NCBI RefSeq assembly: GCF_027563345.1
Contig: NZ_JAMKBK010000006.1
Length of the DNA: 64,000 bases
Direction: 5' to 3' (one strand)
From: Psychrobacillus psychrodurans
GTDB lineage: Bacteria; Bacillota; Bacilli; Bacillales_A; Planococcaceae
Numbering within the stretch: the stretch's first letter is position 1; each line of letters starts with the position of its first letter. Position numbers and translations under genes: made by a program. Below are positions 52,579 to 61,748 of the stretch, piece after piece. The notes beneath the pieces were generated by a model. That model was not told the origin of the DNA. It did not search any database and saw nothing but the letters and a program-made list of their open reading frames with translations.

Positions 52579-52676
52579 ATTTTCCCCCACCTTCCCACAT
52601 TTTCTAACTTCCAATATAGCACATATTGAGTTACTGCCAATCGTATCTTATACTAATACGATAGGAGGCATTTTAC

Positions 52677-52907
52677 ATGTATATGACCGTAGAAGAAACT
52701 GCGAATTATTTATCAATGCCTATTGATCAAGTAAAACGATATATTTCAGAAAAGAAAATTCGTGCTATTTTTGATGGTGAAGAGTATTACGTAAATAGCG
52801 CCCAATTTGAAACACACTTACAGCAGATTGAGGATTTGAAGCGACAAATCGACGAATGGCGAAATACTCCTATTCCAGATGATATTGATGTAAAGGACGA
52901 AGATTAA
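52677..52907 (+). CDS. Excisionase-type helix-turn-helix protein
   Basis: A 76-residue MerR/excisionase-like (HTH_17) DNA-binding protein: MTVEETANYLSMPIDQVKRYISE at the start (motif split: TVEETANYLSM, IDQVKRYI), then IRAIFDGEEYYVN, and an acidic coiled tail. AGGAGG precedes the ATG. Most such proteins of this length are chromosomal regulators, not phage genes. A terminator follows. Confidence 0.83.
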   Translation: MYMTVEETANYLSMPIDQVKRYISEKKIRAIFDGEEYYVNSAQFETHLQQIEDLKRQIDEWRNTPIPDDIDVKDED

Positions 52908-52915
52908 TACAAAGG

Positions 52916-52954
52916 AAAAGGACGTTCTCCGAATGAGGAGAATGTCCTTTTGTA
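52916..52954 (+). terminator. Terminator after the HTH gene
   Basis: AAAGGACgTTCTCC and GGAGAAtGTCCTTT arms with T-run. Confidence 0.9.
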
Positions 52955-52967
52955 TTAATTGGTCATC

Positions 52968-53217
52968 CATACAACTGTTGATTTCCGCTCCAGGCGGACG
53001 CTTTCCGTGGGCACAGCTTCAATCTCTTCGTCACTGCAAAAACATATGCTCCTGAGGTTACTCGTCGCAAAGACATTGGTCAAACAAAGTTTGACTAGTG
53101 TCTTTCCTGCAGGGCTTTCAGCTCGTGCACCTGTCGCTTCGCTATCGGTGCAGAAAACATTTGTTATTCCCACTGGAGTCGCCGCCTTGCGCTCCAATCA
53201 ACAAATTCCACTTTAAA
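52968..53217. repeat. Dispersed structured repeat, family 2, full copy
   Basis: About 250 bases bounded by GTTGATT and AATCAAC, with inner landmarks CGCTCCAGGCGGACGCTTTCC, GTCAAACaaaGTTTGAC and GAGTCGCCGCCTTGCGCTCC (the last two quoted edges are GGCGGACGCTTTCC and GAGTCGCCGCCTTG). Related sequence occurs at 37861-37973 and 43147-43205. It fills most of the gap between the HTH and hom genes and encodes no protein. Confidence 0.65.
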
Positions 53218-53302
53218 TAAACCGATAATATCACATAAATATAAGTATTTTCTATGGTAATAAATAATTATGAAATTGACTCTGGTACCACTAAAATTAA
53301 AC

Positions 53303-54289
53303 TTAGATCGTAATGAAAAAACCTGCTCTTTTACCGATTATCTCCGCGTAATCCTCTACCATTACACTTGCCGTTGGATACATTCCTGCTCCTGGACCGA
53401 CTAATGTTAATGTTCCAATATAGTTTGTATCTAATGCTACCGCGTTGTTTACTCCTTCAATCGAGTATAAAGGATGATCTGGACCTACGAGCTGAGGTCC
53501 TACGGAAGCGTATAGTTCTCCATTTTCGTCTTGCTCTATTTCTGCCACGTGACGGTATCGTAGTCCCTGTTCTTTCGCTTTACGGACGTCCTCTAATGAG
53601 ATTTCGTCTATACCTACTACTCGAACATCATTCCAATTGGGCTGTTTTTTAAACGCAAGTGCACTTAGAATCATCAGTTTACGGAATGCATCTTGCCCGG
53701 ACACATCGTTAAATGGATCTGCTTCTGCATAGCCAAGGTCCTGCGCTTCTTTTAATGAATCATCAAATTGACATTCATCTTGTCTCATTTGTGTCAAAAT
53801 GTAATTTGATGTGCCATTTAAGATACCTTGAATTCTTTTTACTGAGTTAACTTGTAGTAAGTTTTTCAATGTCTTAATAACTGGAACTCCGCCTGCTGTT
53901 GTTGCCTCATATCCGATAAATACTCCACGAGACTTTGCACGCTCATGCAATGGGATACTATACTTGGAAAACATCACTTTATTAGCTGTTACAACGTGAC
54001 ACCCTTTATCAATCGCTCTACATAGATAGTTATATGCAGGTTCCTCATTTACGATTGCCTCGAAGACTACTTGAAGACCAGGAATATTGATAATATCCTC
54101 AAAGTTATCAGTAACTAGGACACCGGGTGTAGCTATTCTCTCTTTTCCAACATTGTTTACGAGAACCGCACTAATTTCTAAATCTAAGCCTAAAGACTTT
54201 TTAAGATCTTCTCTTTTTTCATTTACAATGTGGTAAATACCTTGCCCCACTGTTCCGAAACCTAGGATTGCTGCTTTTATCGTCGCCAT
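53303..54289 (-). CDS. hom: Homoserine dehydrogenase (short form)
   Basis: A 328-residue NAD(P)-dependent enzyme reducing aspartate semialdehyde to homoserine for methionine and threonine synthesis. Rossmann motif GFGTVGQG is near residue 10 and the family signature GYAEADPFNDVSGQDAFRKL near 195. It ends where the catalytic domain ends: the C-terminal ACT regulatory domain of the usual 430-residue form is absent, so threonine feedback may be missing. The start at 54289 follows GGAGGAG. It lies 130 bases downstream of the sulfhydrylase gene on the same strand. Confidence 0.92.
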   Translation of the reverse strand: MATIKAAILGFGTVGQGIYHIVNEKREDLKKSLGLDLEISAVLVNNVGKERIATPGVLVTDNFEDIINIPGLQVVFEAIVNEEPAYNYLCRAIDKGCHVVTANKVMFSKYSIPLHERAKSRGVFIGYEATTAGGVPVIKTLKNLLQVNSVKRIQGILNGTSNYILTQMRQDECQFDDSLKEAQDLGYAEADPFNDVSGQDAFRKLMILSALAFKKQPNWNDVRVVGIDEISLEDVRKAKEQGLRYRHVAEIEQDENGELYASVGPQLVGPDHPLYSIEGVNNAVALDTNYIGTLTLVGPGAGMYPTASVMVEDYAEIIGKRAGFFITI

Positions 54290-54419
54290 GCTATCTCCTC
54301 CAAATGAATCCGCACAATTGAGTTCCAATTTGCTTTTATTAGTAAAATTTATTCGCAGTTATATTAGAAGAACTATTTTACATATTGTAGCCTATTTTCA
54401 CTCAATTATCAATAAAATT

Positions 54420-55712
54420 CTACCTAGAGAGGACATTTGTTTTTCCTAGGAGTACCTTATCGAGTGCAGTCTGTAAATCTTCGACTGCCTCTAGCCCTAC
54501 AGACAAGCGGATTAAGTCTTCTGAAACTCCCGATTTCACTAAGTCCTCTGGAGTTAACTGCTGATGTGTTGTAGATGCTGGGTGGATTATTAATGATTTG
54601 GCATCGCCAACGTTAGCTACATGCGACCAAATTTCTATATTATCGATAATATTGCGTCCTGCTTCTTTACCACCTTTAACCCCAAAAGTTAGGATCGAGC
54701 CAAAGCCATTCTGTAAGTATTTTTTAGCAAGCTCATGTGAAGGATGACTTTCTAAACCTAAGTAATTAACCCAAGTCACTTCTTCGTTGTTTTCTAAGTA
54801 CTCCGCAATTTTCTGCGCATTTTCATTGTGCTTTGGTACGCGTAAATGAAGTGTTTCTAATCCTTGTAGAAAGGAGAAAGCGGCTTCAGGACTTAGTGTT
54901 GGACCAAAATCACGAAGCAATTGAACACGTAATTTCACTGCAAACGCTACACTCGGAACATCTATTCCGTATCTTAAACCATGGTAGGTTACATCCGGCT
55001 GTGTGAATCCAGGGAATTTATCAGAGTCCCAATTGAAATTTCCTCCATCTACGACAACCCCACCGATAGTTGTTCCATGACCGCCAATCCATTTAGTTGC
55101 CGAGTGAATCACTACATGTGCACCATGCTTAATAGGATTCGATCCATAGGGAGTAGCAAAAGTACTGTCTACCAACAATGGAACTCCTACTTCGTTAGCA
55201 ATAGCTGCAACGTTTTCAACATCTAATACATTTAAGCTAGGGTTTCCAATGATTTCTGCAAAAAACGCTTTTGTCTTATCCGTAACTGCTGCTCGGAAAT
55301 TTTCTGGATTAGTTGAATCTACAAACTTCACTGTGATTCCATATCTCGGCAATGTATGAGCGAATAAATTAAATGTGCCACCATACAAATTTTCGGCAGC
55401 AATAATTTCATCTCCCGCTCCTGCAATATTTAAAATAGAAAATGCAATAGCTGCCATTCCAGAAGAAAGTGCAACTGCTGCTGTCCCTCCTTCTAATAAT
55501 GCAATTCTTTGTTCAAAAACATCCACCGTTGGATTCGTAATACGAGAATAGATATTACCAGTTTCCGCAAGAGCAAATAGGTTTTGCGCATGTTCTGTAT
55601 TTTTGAATACGAATGATGTAGTCTTGTGAATAGGTACTGCTCGTGAGCCTGTCACTGGATCTGGTTGTTGACCACCATGTAAAAGTAGTGTTTCTTTTTG
55701 AAGATTTGTCAT
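54420..55712 (-). CDS. metY: O-acetylhomoserine sulfhydrylase (homocysteine synthase)
   Basis: A 430-residue PLP enzyme of the Cys/Met metabolism family that makes homocysteine from O-acetylhomoserine and sulfide. Seen are YSRITNPTVDVFEQR near 55, SSGMAAIA near 83 and the PLP lysine in HSATKWIGGHGT near 209. AGGAGG precedes the ATG. A SAM-I riboswitch and terminator precede the gene, so it is on when methionine/SAM is low. Probably co-transcribed with hom. Confidence 0.94.
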   Translation of the reverse strand: MTNLQKETLLLHGGQQPDPVTGSRAVPIHKTTSFVFKNTEHAQNLFALAETGNIYSRITNPTVDVFEQRIALLEGGTAAVALSSGMAAIAFSILNIAGAGDEIIAAENLYGGTFNLFAHTLPRYGITVKFVDSTNPENFRAAVTDKTKAFFAEIIGNPSLNVLDVENVAAIANEVGVPLLVDSTFATPYGSNPIKHGAHVVIHSATKWIGGHGTTIGGVVVDGGNFNWDSDKFPGFTQPDVTYHGLRYGIDVPSVAFAVKLRVQLLRDFGPTLSPEAAFSFLQGLETLHLRVPKHNENAQKIAEYLENNEEVTWVNYLGLESHPSHELAKKYLQNGFGSILTFGVKGGKEAGRNIIDNIEIWSHVANVGDAKSLIIHPASTTHQQLTPEDLVKSGVSEDLIRLSVGLEAVEDLQTALDKVLLGKTNVLSR

Positions 55713-55777
55713 TTGAATTCCTCCTAAAATGTAGTTTAGATGGACGCTTATGGAGGCGAAGGAGGATTAGAACAAAC

Positions 55778-55808
55778 AAAAAACCCTCTTCAATTAAGAA
55801 GAGGGTGC
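55778..55808 (-). terminator. SAM riboswitch terminator
   Basis: On the minus strand CCCTCTTC and GAAGAGGG pair around a short loop and are followed by TTTTTT, upstream of metY. Confidence 0.92.
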
Positions 55809-55821
55809 AAATTCGCATGTT

Positions 55822-55942
55822 CCTCCTCTTATCTTCCAAATTCGTATTAGAATTTGTAGGATTTAGCACCTTTCCAAGTTAAGAACTTGTTGGTTGCCGG
55901 GCATCGTAGGGCCTATTCCCTCCGCCACTCTTGATAAGAGTA
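55822..55942 (-). promoter_or_regulatory. SAM-I (S-box) riboswitch
   Basis: Minus-strand landmarks are CTCTTATCAAGAG, GGCGGAGGGA, GGCCC, GATGCCCGGCAACC and AAGGTGCTAAATCC in S-box order, then the P1 return strand GATAAGAGGAGG. SAM binding should favour the terminator at 55778-55808. Confidence 0.95.
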
Positions 55943-56213
55943 TTTAGATTTAGTTTTCCATCTTGTTACACAGTATAGATTTCTATCAAACTATTTGTCA
56001 ACACTTTTTCGAAAAGTAAAAAAATATTTTGTTTATCCCCTTCAAAAGCTTCCATTTGCATAAATATTACAAATATTCTAAAGTATTCTTTATTTTCTAT
56101 TTGTGACGAAATTTCTAGTCTTTTATAGTCTAATAAGTATATACTATACGGGAGTATAACGAACTATAAGATATATCTAACGATAGTAAATATTGACCAA
56201 GAAGGGTGAAAAA
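55943..56213. other. Intergenic stretch, divergent promoters
   Basis: About 270 AT-rich bases that must carry the promoters of the SAM-riboswitch transcript (minus) and of the decarboxylase (plus). A small inverted repeat (TATACTATACGGGAGTATA) lies at 56141-56159. Nothing else recognised. Confidence 0.45.
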
Positions 56214-57857
56214 ATGAAGAATATACAACAGCTTTTCCAAAGTGAAGATGGTAATGGAAAACAGAGAGAACAGCTATTAGGCTACGTAGAAACAATATTA
56301 ACATCCATGGATGCTTTGAAAGACCCAAATAAAACGATGCTTGGACCGATACAAGAACGTTCCGCAAACTTTTATAAAGAGTTAATGGAAGATTACGAAG
56401 TACCGCTAAATAGCAAAGGAATGGACGAAGTAGTTGGAGAATTGACTGATTTAATGAAGGGTCATCCATATCATACACGAAACTTCGTAACAAATGTTTT
56501 GCCAATGGCAAGTATTCCCGGCGTCCTTGGACTATTAACTAACTCATTATTAAATGGTAATAACTTATGGGATGTTTACGGACCAGCTGCAGCTGAATGT
56601 GAAGTAAAAGTGGTCTCCATGATGTCGAAGCTAGTTGGATATGATTTTACTGAAAGCTTTGGTTACACAACTTGGGGCGGTCAAGGCGCTGTGTTCAGTG
56701 GCTTGCGTATGGCAATAGCAAAACAGTTCCCTAACGCAAAAGAAGAAGGCGTTCCAAATAACTTATACTGTTTTGCATCTGAAAATGCACATTATAGTTT
56801 ATTGAAGTCTGTAGAGGCTGTTGGTATTGGAAGCAATCATCTAGTTCGTGTCAAAGCTGGGGCGGATCATTCTATGGACATGGAAGATCTGGAAATGCGA
56901 TTAACGGAAGTTATTGAAAAAGGCGGCATTCCTGTGTATATAGTTGCAACTACTGGTGCAACAGATAACTTTGCTATTGACGATGTAAAAGCAATTAAAG
57001 AAATGGCCACAGCTTTCGAAGGTAAATATAATTTGAAACCTATCCATATTCATGCGGATTCTGCACTTGGTGGATTTTATGCGTTCTTTAATGATTATGA
57101 TTTCGAAAATAACCCTCTACATTTTGAACAAGAAGTGCTAGTAAGTCTTCAACATATTCGTGAACGAATGCAGTATATTTCATTGGCTGATAGTTTATGT
57201 TTTGATTTCCAAAAGCTTGGACAAACTCCTTACTTAACGAGTCTGTTTTTAGTGAAGGAAGGTAAATATCTAGGTTTATTGGACTTAGAAGATTTTGATA
57301 CGCCATATGTTGGAAATAGAGGGTATGGATCGTATCACACTGGTTATACGTTAGAATGCTCACGTATGGGTAGTTCGATTGCCATTTATGCTGCATTGTT
57401 GGCGTTTGGTAAGACGGGATACCAACAGCTCCTAGCAAATTATGTTCGTGTGAATTTAGCATTCCAGGAGCAATTAGCTATAAAGATTCCTTCATTATAT
57501 GTGGTAAATGAATCGAATATCGGACCTATTACTGCTTATCGCTATTATGAAAAAGGATTGAATTGGAGAGATGAACAAGCAGGCCGTTATTCACTGGCAC
57601 AAGTAAAAGAAATCAATGCTTTAAATTCATCACTATTTGAAGTGTTAGGGAAACATCGTGATGATGTCTTTTTCGGTGATACAACTCGTGTATGCACTGT
57701 AGCAGTTTGTGATTCAGATGAACTGGTTCCTGTTGCAGCAGCGAAATTCTTTTCTATTTCACCGTATACCGAAGTGGAGCACATCTCAGCAATGGTAGAT
57801 TCCCTTCATCATTCCATCACTACAATGGAGGCTGTAAAAGATGAAGTTATTTTCTAA
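56214..57857 (+). CDS. PLP-dependent decarboxylase (group II type)
   Basis: A 547-residue fold-type I PLP enzyme. TWGGQGAVFSGLRMA near 155 and HIHADSALGGFYAFF near 282 fit the cofactor-binding histidine/aspartate regions of amino-acid decarboxylases; the PLP lysine is probably in FDFQKLGQTPY near 342, which departs from the usual HK/HKW form. The start at 56214 follows GAAGGGTG. The substrate amino acid is not predictable. The last 17 bases overlap the start of a chemoreceptor gene. Confidence 0.85.
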   Translation: MKNIQQLFQSEDGNGKQREQLLGYVETILTSMDALKDPNKTMLGPIQERSANFYKELMEDYEVPLNSKGMDEVVGELTDLMKGHPYHTRNFVTNVLPMASIPGVLGLLTNSLLNGNNLWDVYGPAAAECEVKVVSMMSKLVGYDFTESFGYTTWGGQGAVFSGLRMAIAKQFPNAKEEGVPNNLYCFASENAHYSLLKSVEAVGIGSNHLVRVKAGADHSMDMEDLEMRLTEVIEKGGIPVYIVATTGATDNFAIDDVKAIKEMATAFEGKYNLKPIHIHADSALGGFYAFFNDYDFENNPLHFEQEVLVSLQHIRERMQYISLADSLCFDFQKLGQTPYLTSLFLVKEGKYLGLLDLEDFDTPYVGNRGYGSYHTGYTLECSRMGSSIAIYAALLAFGKTGYQQLLANYVRVNLAFQEQLAIKIPSLYVVNESNIGPITAYRYYEKGLNWRDEQAGRYSLAQVKEINALNSSLFEVLGKHRDDVFFGDTTRVCTVAVCDSDELVPVAAAKFFSISPYTEVEHISAMVDSLHHSITTMEAVKDEVIF

Positions 57858-59538
57858 ATTAAAAAGTTCTATGTTATATAAATATATTCTAAGTTTTATA
57901 GTACCGATCGCGCTATTCTCTATCATTTTTAGTTTAATATTGTTCATCTTCTCTAAAACAATTATAGACGATTACGTTATCGATCAATTCGAAACTACTC
58001 TGCAATTAGTATCTGATGATGTTTTTGACGATCTAGATTCTGATCTAGTTGTGCGTGCCGATAGTGATAATGACGAACAATACAGTACATTACTAGACAA
58101 ATTAAATGAAGCAAAAGCAAACCACGATGTGGAAAATGTGTATGTTCTTTCACGTTCAAATGGAACTGAGCATATCGTTGCATTGAGTGATACGGATGAC
58201 CGTAATGCCTCATATACATTTGATGAAAAAATGAATGAGGCTATTGACAAAGGGGAAGTCAAAATTAGTGACATCTATACAGATGAGTATGGAACTCACA
58301 AATCTATTTTCATTCCCTTCAAGAATACAGATATTATTCTAGGATTAGATATGGATGCGTCATTCATTACTTTACTAGAAAGCCAAATTATTAGGTTGTC
58401 CATATCGATTACATTGATCTTTATTGTATTAGGTACGATAATTGCTTATTTCGTAAGTAAACGCATTATAAATCCTATTAAAGCTGTTACCGACTTTGTA
58501 GAAGAAGTAGCGAAAGGAAATCTAACAGTAGAGCATTTACATATTAAAGGCAATGATGAGATTGCTCAGCTCTCCCATGGTATTAATAATATGACTGGGG
58601 ATTTACGTTCCTTAATTACTCATATTGGCGAAAACGCTGAGCAAGTAGCAGCAACGTCGGAGGAGTTATCAGCGAGTTCTGAAGAAACAAGCGCGTCAAT
58701 TCAGCAAATCACTTCCTCCATGCAAGAAGTTTCCGTTGGTTCAGAAAAACAAACAGCGGCTATAGAAGAAGTGGAGAAAAATGTTTCTACTATTTCTGAA
58801 GCTATGAGTAAAGTGGCATTAGAAGTTAATAGCGTGTCTGGCAAGGCTTTAAACGCATCTGAAATTGCCTCAAAAGGTAATGATACCATCCACGTGGCCG
58901 TTCAAAAAATGGACACCACATCCGATGCTATTAATGCTACTTCAGATGTTGTAAAACGTTTAAGCGATTATACGCAAGAAATTGGGGATATTGTTTCATT
59001 AATTACAGAAATAACTGATCAAACAAACTTACTTGCTTTAAATGCTTCAATTGAAGCAGCACGTGCAGGAGAGCATGGTAAAGGATTCGCAGTTGTTGCA
59101 GAAGAAGTACGAAAATTGGCAGATCAATCGCGTGAAGCTGCCAATAGTATTAGTACTCGCATTGATACGATTAAATCAGAATCTTCTCATGCGGTTAAAT
59201 CGATGGCAATAAGCTATGATAATTTAAGAGATAGCGTTACTACATTTGATGAGGCGGGTAATGCCTTTAAAGATATCTATACAGCTGTGAGCGAGTTAAC
59301 CAAACAAATGAATGATGTTAACAGCGTCGTTGAAGGTATGAACAAGGGTGTACTTAATATTGCTGGTTCCATGGAACAAGTAAGTGCTATATCTATTCAA
59401 GCATCTGGGAATATCCAGAATGTAGCGGCAGCATCTGAAGAACAAGCAGCGAGTATGGAAGAGATTACAAATTCCTCTAATAACTTGGCTGGTATGTCAG
59501 AACAATTACGTAACGCTGTTCATAGATTTGATATTTAA
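57841..59538 (+). CDS. Methyl-accepting chemotaxis protein coupled to the decarboxylase
   Basis: A 565-residue chemoreceptor: helix 1 at about 13-37, an extracytoplasmic cache-like domain (about 40-180, with DVENVYVLSRSNGTEH), helix 2 at about 187-207, HAMP to 262, and signalling tip DQTNLLALNASIEAARAGEHG near 400. Its ATG lies inside the decarboxylase gene, which points to coupled translation. The sensed compound may be a substrate or product of that enzyme; this is inference. Confidence 0.93.
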   Translation: MKLFSKLKSSMLYKYILSFIVPIALFSIIFSLILFIFSKTIIDDYVIDQFETTLQLVSDDVFDDLDSDLVVRADSDNDEQYSTLLDKLNEAKANHDVENVYVLSRSNGTEHIVALSDTDDRNASYTFDEKMNEAIDKGEVKISDIYTDEYGTHKSIFIPFKNTDIILGLDMDASFITLLESQIIRLSISITLIFIVLGTIIAYFVSKRIINPIKAVTDFVEEVAKGNLTVEHLHIKGNDEIAQLSHGINNMTGDLRSLITHIGENAEQVAATSEELSASSEETSASIQQITSSMQEVSVGSEKQTAAIEEVEKNVSTISEAMSKVALEVNSVSGKALNASEIASKGNDTIHVAVQKMDTTSDAINATSDVVKRLSDYTQEIGDIVSLITEITDQTNLLALNASIEAARAGEHGKGFAVVAEEVRKLADQSREAANSISTRIDTIKSESSHAVKSMAISYDNLRDSVTTFDEAGNAFKDIYTAVSELTKQMNDVNSVVEGMNKGVLNIAGSMEQVSAISIQASGNIQNVAAASEEQAASMEEITNSSNNLAGMSEQLRNAVHRFDI

Positions 59539-59544
59539 TGTTAA

Positions 59545-59586
59545 GAGAGTCTCAATTCCATGTAAATGGTATTGGGGCTTTTTTAT
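59545..59586 (+). terminator. Terminator after the chemoreceptor gene
   Basis: AGTCTCAATtCCAT and ATGGtATTGGGGCT arms followed by TTTTTT. Confidence 0.85.
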
Positions 59587-59617
59587 TTTCAGATTTAATT
59601 TGTTTTAAAACCCAGCA

Positions 59618-60193
59618 CTATAAAATACTTGTATAGTCCCCTTTAAGAATGCCGTATATTTCTAAATCTATTACTCCTTTACCAGACCATATAAAAGCTT
59701 GTCTTAATAATCCTTCTTTCATAAAACCGTTTGTTAAGAGGACTTTCTTTGATACCTCGTTTGCAGGCATAACCTCAGCTTGAATTCTGTTTACATTAAC
59801 TTCTTCAAATAAAAACTTTACTACCATCCTAACCGATTCAGTTGCAATTCCCTTACCCCAATTATCCTCTGCCAAAAAGTATCCAATAGAGACAGTGTTC
59901 ACTTTTTGGTTAAAATCCATAGCTTCTATAATTCCCACCAATTTATCACTTTGATGTTTCTGAAAGATTCCCCACTTCACTCTACTTTTTTTGTGATAAT
60001 CTCTATCAAAATGCCCAATCATCTTCCTTACCGTTTGTACATTATGCTTTGGAATGATTCCACAATACTCAAATACATTTTCGTTATCGTAAATTTTATA
60101 TAATTCCTCTAAGTGCACATCATCAATTTTTTTTAATACTAGATTAGCAGATTCCAATACTGGGAAATTTCCAAAAACTATTTCAACATTCAT
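59618..60193 (-). CDS. GNAT family N-acetyltransferase (RimJ/RimL type)
   Basis: A 191-residue acetyltransferase. The acetyl-CoA loop is in LAEDNWGKGIATESVRMV near 105 and NRIQAEVMPANEVSKKVLLTNGF near 133 is the common end of the domain (split: QAEVMPANEVS, KKVLLTNGF). It resembles ribosomal-protein or small-molecule acetyltransferases; substrate unknown. AAGGAGAGG precedes the ATG. Confidence 0.88.
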   Translation of the reverse strand: MNVEIVFGNFPVLESANLVLKKIDDVHLEELYKIYDNENVFEYCGIIPKHNVQTVRKMIGHFDRDYHKKSRVKWGIFQKHQSDKLVGIIEAMDFNQKVNTVSIGYFLAEDNWGKGIATESVRMVVKFLFEEVNVNRIQAEVMPANEVSKKVLLTNGFMKEGLLRQAFIWSGKGVIDLEIYGILKGDYTSIL

Positions 60194-60441
60194 ATTTTCC
60201 TCTCCTTAAGTTAAGCAAAATAGACAGTCATTTTCTTTTCAATTGTTTTTTTATAATTTGGAAGCCCAAATTAATTAGACCATAATGTTATCCACTTGGC
60301 TGAATTCCCATTAAGTCTTATTTCTTCTAAAAAAATAGCTGATAGGACTTCACAAAATACATAGAACACTTCCACTTTAAAATTCTGAAACTTCTTATCT
60401 TTTCATTCGTTTAATATATTGAAGTTAGTGGGAGGTGAAAA

Positions 60442-61083
60442 ATGGTTGTTTCAATGATTAGTATCCTCGTTATTAGTTATCTGATTGGATCCATTCATGG
60501 TTCTAAATTAGCACAATATCTAAGTGGTGTGAATATTAAAAAAGAAGGTTTAAAGAACTCGGGCGCATCAAATGCAGCTATTGTTTTGGGTGCAAAATAT
60601 GGTGTTTTAGTTGCAATTATTGATATTTTAAAAGGAGTTATAGTCGTAATCGGGACGCGTTTCTTGGTGTTAAAGTACACAGATTTTACGTTAGTTGAGC
60701 AGGACATACTGCTATATAGTGTAGGTGCCGCGGTAATACTCGGGCATAACTTTCCTATTTACACTAAATTTAAAGGTGGAAAAGGCACTGCCACCCTTAT
60801 CGGAGTGCTCTTAGCTCTTAGCTGGCCACTTGGCTTAATCGGACTTATATTATTGATAGGAACTACATTTTTAACGGATTACTTATTAATAGGTGTTTTT
60901 GTTTTTTACTTTGTCTTTATCGGTGCATCTATTTGGTTTGCAGAGGGAATTGGACCAATGGCTATTGCCGGATTTCTATTTTTGATGGCAGTTGTTTTAC
61001 ATATCGAGAATTTTCGTCGCTTAATGCGAAAGGAAGAGATGAAAATTTCCACCTTTTTAAGTAAGAAGAAACCGTCTGTATGA
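60442..61083 (+). CDS. PlsY-like glycerol-3-phosphate acyltransferase family protein
   Basis: A 213-residue membrane protein with about six helices. Three PlsY motifs are recognisable but altered: GSIHGSKLAQYL (motif region 1), KNSGASNAAIVLG instead of GSGNxGATN, and GHNFPIYTKFKGGKGTA, which is well kept. It may be an accessory acyl-phosphate-dependent acyltransferase rather than the housekeeping PlsY. GGGAGGTG precedes the ATG. It is followed by a YdcF-type gene 13 bases away. Confidence 0.78.
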   Translation: MVVSMISILVISYLIGSIHGSKLAQYLSGVNIKKEGLKNSGASNAAIVLGAKYGVLVAIIDILKGVIVVIGTRFLVLKYTDFTLVEQDILLYSVGAAVILGHNFPIYTKFKGGKGTATLIGVLLALSWPLGLIGLILLIGTTFLTDYLLIGVFVFYFVFIGASIWFAEGIGPMAIAGFLFLMAVVLHIENFRRLMRKEEMKISTFLSKKKPSV

Positions 61084-61096
61084 AATGAGGATAATT

Positions 61097-61684
61097 ATGA
61101 AGAAAAAAATGAGGTGGATAGTGCTTGTCCCATTAGTCGTTGTTGCTTCTAGTGGAATTGGTATCTGGTTACTGACAAGTAAATGGTTAGAGGATGGTCT
61201 AGAACCAAAAGCAGACGGTACAAATGAGTATGCTATTGTTCTTGGTGCCAAAGTGAAAAAAGGTAATATCCCTTCTCTCGCCTTACAGTATAGATTGGAT
61301 GCCGCTCTTATCTATGCCAAAGAGTATCCACATGTAAAATTAGTTCTTTCAGGAGGGCGAGGTCCCGATGAAGATATTGAAGAGGCTGTTGTTATGAAAG
61401 ATTTTCTATTGGAAAATGGAATTGATGAAGACAGGCTCCTCTTAGAAGATAAAGCGACTTCTACGTATGAAAATCTTTTGCTTTCTCAAGAAATGTTACC
61501 AAGTGGTATTAATTCCGTTACACTTATTACAAGCGACTACCATTTGCACCGTGCCAAAATACTAGCAAATAAGCTAGGTTGGGATTCGGATGTAGTAGCT
61601 GCTAAAACTCCAAAAGTTGTCGAACTCAAGGTTCGTACACGAGAACGTGCAGCATTGTTAAAGGCATATATATTCGGAAAATAA
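61097..61684 (+). CDS. YdcF/SanA-type DUF218 membrane protein
   Basis: A 195-residue protein with an N-terminal helix (about 6-25) and an extracytoplasmic DUF218 domain: AIVLGAKVKKGNIPS near 48, LVLSGGRGPDEDIEEA near 80, DKATSTYENL near 118 and TSDYHLHRAK near 145. Relatives act in envelope barrier function. Start 61097 follows GAGGATAATT. It is co-transcribed with the PlsY-like gene. Confidence 0.88.
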   Translation: MKKKMRWIVLVPLVVVASSGIGIWLLTSKWLEDGLEPKADGTNEYAIVLGAKVKKGNIPSLALQYRLDAALIYAKEYPHVKLVLSGGRGPDEDIEEAVVMKDFLLENGIDEDRLLLEDKATSTYENLLLSQEMLPSGINSVTLITSDYHLHRAKILANKLGWDSDVVAAKTPKVVELKVRTRERAALLKAYIFGK

Positions 61685-61693
61685 TCATATTAA

Positions 61694-61748
61694 TAAGACG
61701 GGTGTAGGAAAGTAACGCCTCTACTTTCCTTTCACCCATCTTATAAGT
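61694..61748. terminator. Bidirectional terminator between the YdcF and DUF6176 genes
   Basis: AAGAcGGGTG..AGGAAAGTA and TACTTTCCT..CACCCaTCTT form a long stem. Confidence 0.8.

Noticed and set aside
52677..52907. Excisionase of a prophage
   Set aside because: No integrase, phage genes or att-like repeats are nearby; the protein is probably a chromosomal HTH_17 regulator.
55555..55869. Minus-strand ORF across the SAM riboswitch
   Set aside because: It overlaps a structured riboswitch, its terminator and the metY start in another frame.
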